Shown here: piece by piece, positions 12,992-14,837 of the stretch | Position numbering within the stretch: position 1 is the first letter of the stretch | Layout of the letters: each line of letters begins with the position of its first letter | From: CAZNQW01 sp964575225 | GTDB taxonomy: Bacteria > Chloroflexota > Anaerolineae > JAAYZQ01 | DNA length: 14,837 nt | Assembly: GCA_964575225.1 (NCBI GenBank) | Contig: CAZNQW010000088.1 | Location: 1 to 14,837, forward strand | Reading direction: 5' to 3' | Program-made: the position numbers and the translations under genes | The notes under the pieces: generated by a model | Told to the model about the DNA's origin: nothing | Database searches by the model: none | Seen by the model: only the letters and a program-made list of their open reading frames with translations

Positions 12992-14837
12992 ATGAGCATT
13001 GAAAGCGAATCTGAGGCTTCAAGCCAACTCCTCCAGGAGTTGCACCAGACCCGCGCCCGAGTGAGCGAGCTGCAGAGCCGCCTGCACCAGGCGGAGCAGG
13101 CGGTAACCGCGCACCGTGGCGCCGAGGAGCAGCTCCAACGGCAGGTAGGCGATCTGGCACTTCTTGTCGAGACCAGCGCCGCGGTTTCTACCCTGCTCAA
13201 TGTAGAAAAAACCCTCCAAATCATCGCCCAAAATATGACGCGGGTGCTATCGCTGAACGGCTACTCGATCTCCTTCTGGGATCGAGAGCAGGGGACGTTG
13301 CGCACCCTTCTGAGTCACCCTCAGGGCCCCCCTTTTGCTTTTGCAGAGCCTCCGGGTACCGTGCGGAAGGTGGCCGGGAACCCGCTTGGGCACCGCGTAC
13401 TGAACGAGCGCCAATCGGTGAACGTGCGCATGAGCGATCCGAGTGCAAACCCCGAGATTTCGCAGCGCATGGAGCGATTGGGTGTTCAATCGCTCCTCAT
13501 TGTACCCATGGTCGTCCGCAGGAGGGCGATTGGTCAGATCGAGCTGATGGACACACAGCGCGAGCGATCGTTTGATCCAACTGACATCCGTCTGTGTGAG
13601 GCGTTAGCCAACCAGGCTGCTGCTGCCCTGGAAAATGCGAGGCTGCATACCGAAACCCAACGCCGCGTCCAGGAACAGATCGCCCTGGCCAAGGCTAGCG
13701 CTGCGATTCTGTCTACCCTTGACCTGGAGACGGTATTGACGCGCATTGCCGAGCAGATGACATTGCTGGTCGATGCCACGAGCGCCGTGATATGTGGGTA
13801 CGACCCCGATACGGTCCAGTCCACGGCTCTGGCCCAGTACGTCACCGGGCACGCATCTGCTGAGGAGCGGAGTCGAGAGCTTGGTATCACACATAGTGAG
13901 CAGGACCCCGCCTTTATCGAGGCCATGCAGAACAACCGCGTGTACCTCCGAGAGGTGGGTCGTGACCGCGTACGCGAATGGCCGCAAAGACCGTACCCTC
14001 CCTCTCAGGGCAAGACGATTCTGTATGCTCCGATGTGGTTCAAAGGTCAAGTCACCGGCTATGCTGAGATTTGGGAGGGGCGGACCCAGCGGGTGTTCAC
14101 CGATGAGGAGATCCGGTTGTGCTGCAATGTAGCTCAACAAGCGGCCATTGCCCTGCAAAATGCCCGCCTCTTTGAACAGGCTCAACGCGAGATTTATGAA
14201 CGGAGTCAAAAAGAAGAGGAGCTACACCGCCGTAATCAGGAACTGGCCCTTTTGAATCGCGTGATCGCCGAGTCGGCTGCCTACGACCAACCGGAACCGA
14301 TGCTCGGGGCCATGAGCCGCGAGCTGGCCCAGACTCTGGGGTGCCCCTATGCGGCCGCGGTCCTGTTGGACGACACGCGCACGACGGCGTCGGTTGTAGC
14401 CGAATACTCGGCTGCCCCCGGCCCTTCTGCGGTGGGTACCAAGATCTCCCTGGAGGATGTGGTCGCCGTCGAGCCGGTGTTTCGCTATCAAACCCCTATG
14501 ATCATTGAAAGCGCGCGCACCGACGAGCGACTGCGTGCAGTTCAACATTTGATGGAGCCCACTCTCAATTCCTTGCTCATTGTGCCCCTGGTCGTGGATG
14601 ACCAAACGGTGGGGACCATTGTGGCTTCTGATCCACCACGCGAGATCTCGGCCGACGAACTGCGTCTGGCCTGGCGCGTGGCCGAACAGGCGTCCAACGC
14701 CCTCACGCGGATTCGCCTGCGGGAACGGCAGCGCAGCCTGGAAGAACAATTGCGGCAGGCGCAAAAGATGGAGGCCTTGGGCCAGATGGCCGGCGGGGTG
14801 GCCCATGATTTCAACAACCTGCTGACGATCATGCGGG
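12992..14837 (+). CDS. Soluble multi-GAF sensor histidine kinase (partial, runs off the window)
   Basis: An open frame of 615 codons without a stop to the window end. The N-terminus (about residues 7-50) is a Gln/Glu/Arg-rich predicted coiled coil. Three GAF-type sensor domains follow (about 55-215, 225-395 and 415-570). The first two end in the typical NQAAAALENARL and QQAAIALQNARL helices and the third in EQASNALTRIRL. A helical linker then leads to the H-box EALGQMAGGVAHDFNN, with phospho-acceptor His605, just before the cut. The H-box type is that of HisKA kinases, often followed by HATPase and sometimes a receiver domain. These lie outside the window. No membrane segment is visible, so it senses a cytoplasmic signal. 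An in-frame TGA at 12968 leaves ATG 12992 as the first usable start, but the upstream ribosome-binding site is weak. The ligands of the GAF domains are unknown. Confidence 0.9.
   Translation, partial: MSIESESEASSQLLQELHQTRARVSELQSRLHQAEQAVTAHRGAEEQLQRQVGDLALLVETSAAVSTLLNVEKTLQIIAQNMTRVLSLNGYSISFWDREQGTLRTLLSHPQGPPFAFAEPPGTVRKVAGNPLGHRVLNERQSVNVRMSDPSANPEISQRMERLGVQSLLIVPMVVRRRAIGQIELMDTQRERSFDPTDIRLCEALANQAAAALENARLHTETQRRVQEQIALAKASAAILSTLDLETVLTRIAEQMTLLVDATSAVICGYDPDTVQSTALAQYVTGHASAEERSRELGITHSEQDPAFIEAMQNNRVYLREVGRDRVREWPQRPYPPSQGKTILYAPMWFKGQVTGYAEIWEGRTQRVFTDEEIRLCCNVAQQAAIALQNARLFEQAQREIYERSQKEEELHRRNQELALLNRVIAESAAYDQPEPMLGAMSRELAQTLGCPYAAAVLLDDTRTTASVVAEYSAAPGPSAVGTKISLEDVVAVEPVFRYQTPMIIESARTDERLRAVQHLMEPTLNSLLIVPLVVDDQTVGTIVASDPPREISADELRLAWRVAEQASNALTRIRLRERQRSLEEQLRQAQKMEALGQMAGGVAHDFNNLLTIMR

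Noticed and set aside
12967..13002. An 11-codon GTG-initiated leader frame overlapping the start of the multi-GAF kinase
   Set aside because: It is too short, with no clear ribosome-binding site at proper spacing and no regulatory codon pattern. It is easily explained by chance.
11821..13224. Antisense open frame of 467 codons across the UbiA gene and the start of the multi-GAF kinase
   Set aside because: Its product is a Gln/His/Arg-rich low-complexity reading, crosses two promoters and shows no domain. It is a shadow of the plus-strand genes.
1..14837. CRISPR array, tRNA, rRNA, insertion sequence or phage module
   Set aside because: No regularly spaced direct repeats, no tRNA or rRNA-like conserved segments and no transposase or integrase motifs were found on either strand.

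Overview
This is a GC-rich (roughly 60% or more by eye) bacterial window with ordinary chromosomal gene content. It is most probably from a metagenome-assembled member of the Chloroflexota (Anaerolineae-like). That placement is an inference from the style of the proteins: a cache-HAMP-GAF NarL-type kinase, a three-GAF soluble kinase, a penicillin-acylase family enzyme, a MenA-like UbiA protein and a DnaE2-like polymerase. It also rests on a recurrent extended -10 promoter (TGTGG-TAnnnT). No single marker gene proves it. I see no CRISPR array, rRNA, tRNA, transposase or phage gene.

Left arm, minus strand (1-2580): an N-terminal fragment of a SAM methyltransferase (46-315) ends at a stop codon that overlaps a GC-rich palindrome. 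It lies just downstream of an M28-family metallopeptidase (284-1687), whose promoter carries two inverted repeats. Further right is a stand-alone ThiF/MoeB/HesA-type E1-like adenylyltransferase (1809-2579).

A divergent regulatory region (2580-2863) separates this arm from the plus-strand genes. First comes a translationally coupled two-component pair: a membrane sensor kinase (2864-5002) and a LuxR/NarL response regulator (4999-5679), overlapping by ATGA. A 328-base gap follows, holding a weak terminator candidate and a well-formed promoter. Next is a membrane-anchored penicillin-acylase family Ntn hydrolase (6008-8467), whose 3' end overlaps the start of a DnaE-family DNA polymerase (8382-11642).

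The polymerase gene contains an assembly artefact at 9335-9370: ten Ns plus 26 bases of Illumina adapter, with the flanking 15 bases duplicated. The artefact stays in frame, so the gene looks intact. The right end holds a MenA-like UbiA prenyltransferase (11911-12807) with its own promoter. Last is a soluble multi-GAF histidine kinase (12992 onward) that runs off the window just after its phospho-acceptor H-box.

Functionally the window is a set of separate transcription units, not one pathway. The kinase-regulator pair and the acylase-polymerase pair are the only likely operons on the plus strand. I do not see a convincing new multi-gene system. The items most worth checking are the adapter artefact, the metal-dead PHP domain of the polymerase, the palindrome that truncates the methyltransferase, the two inverted repeats at the peptidase promoter, and the shared extended -10 promoter style.
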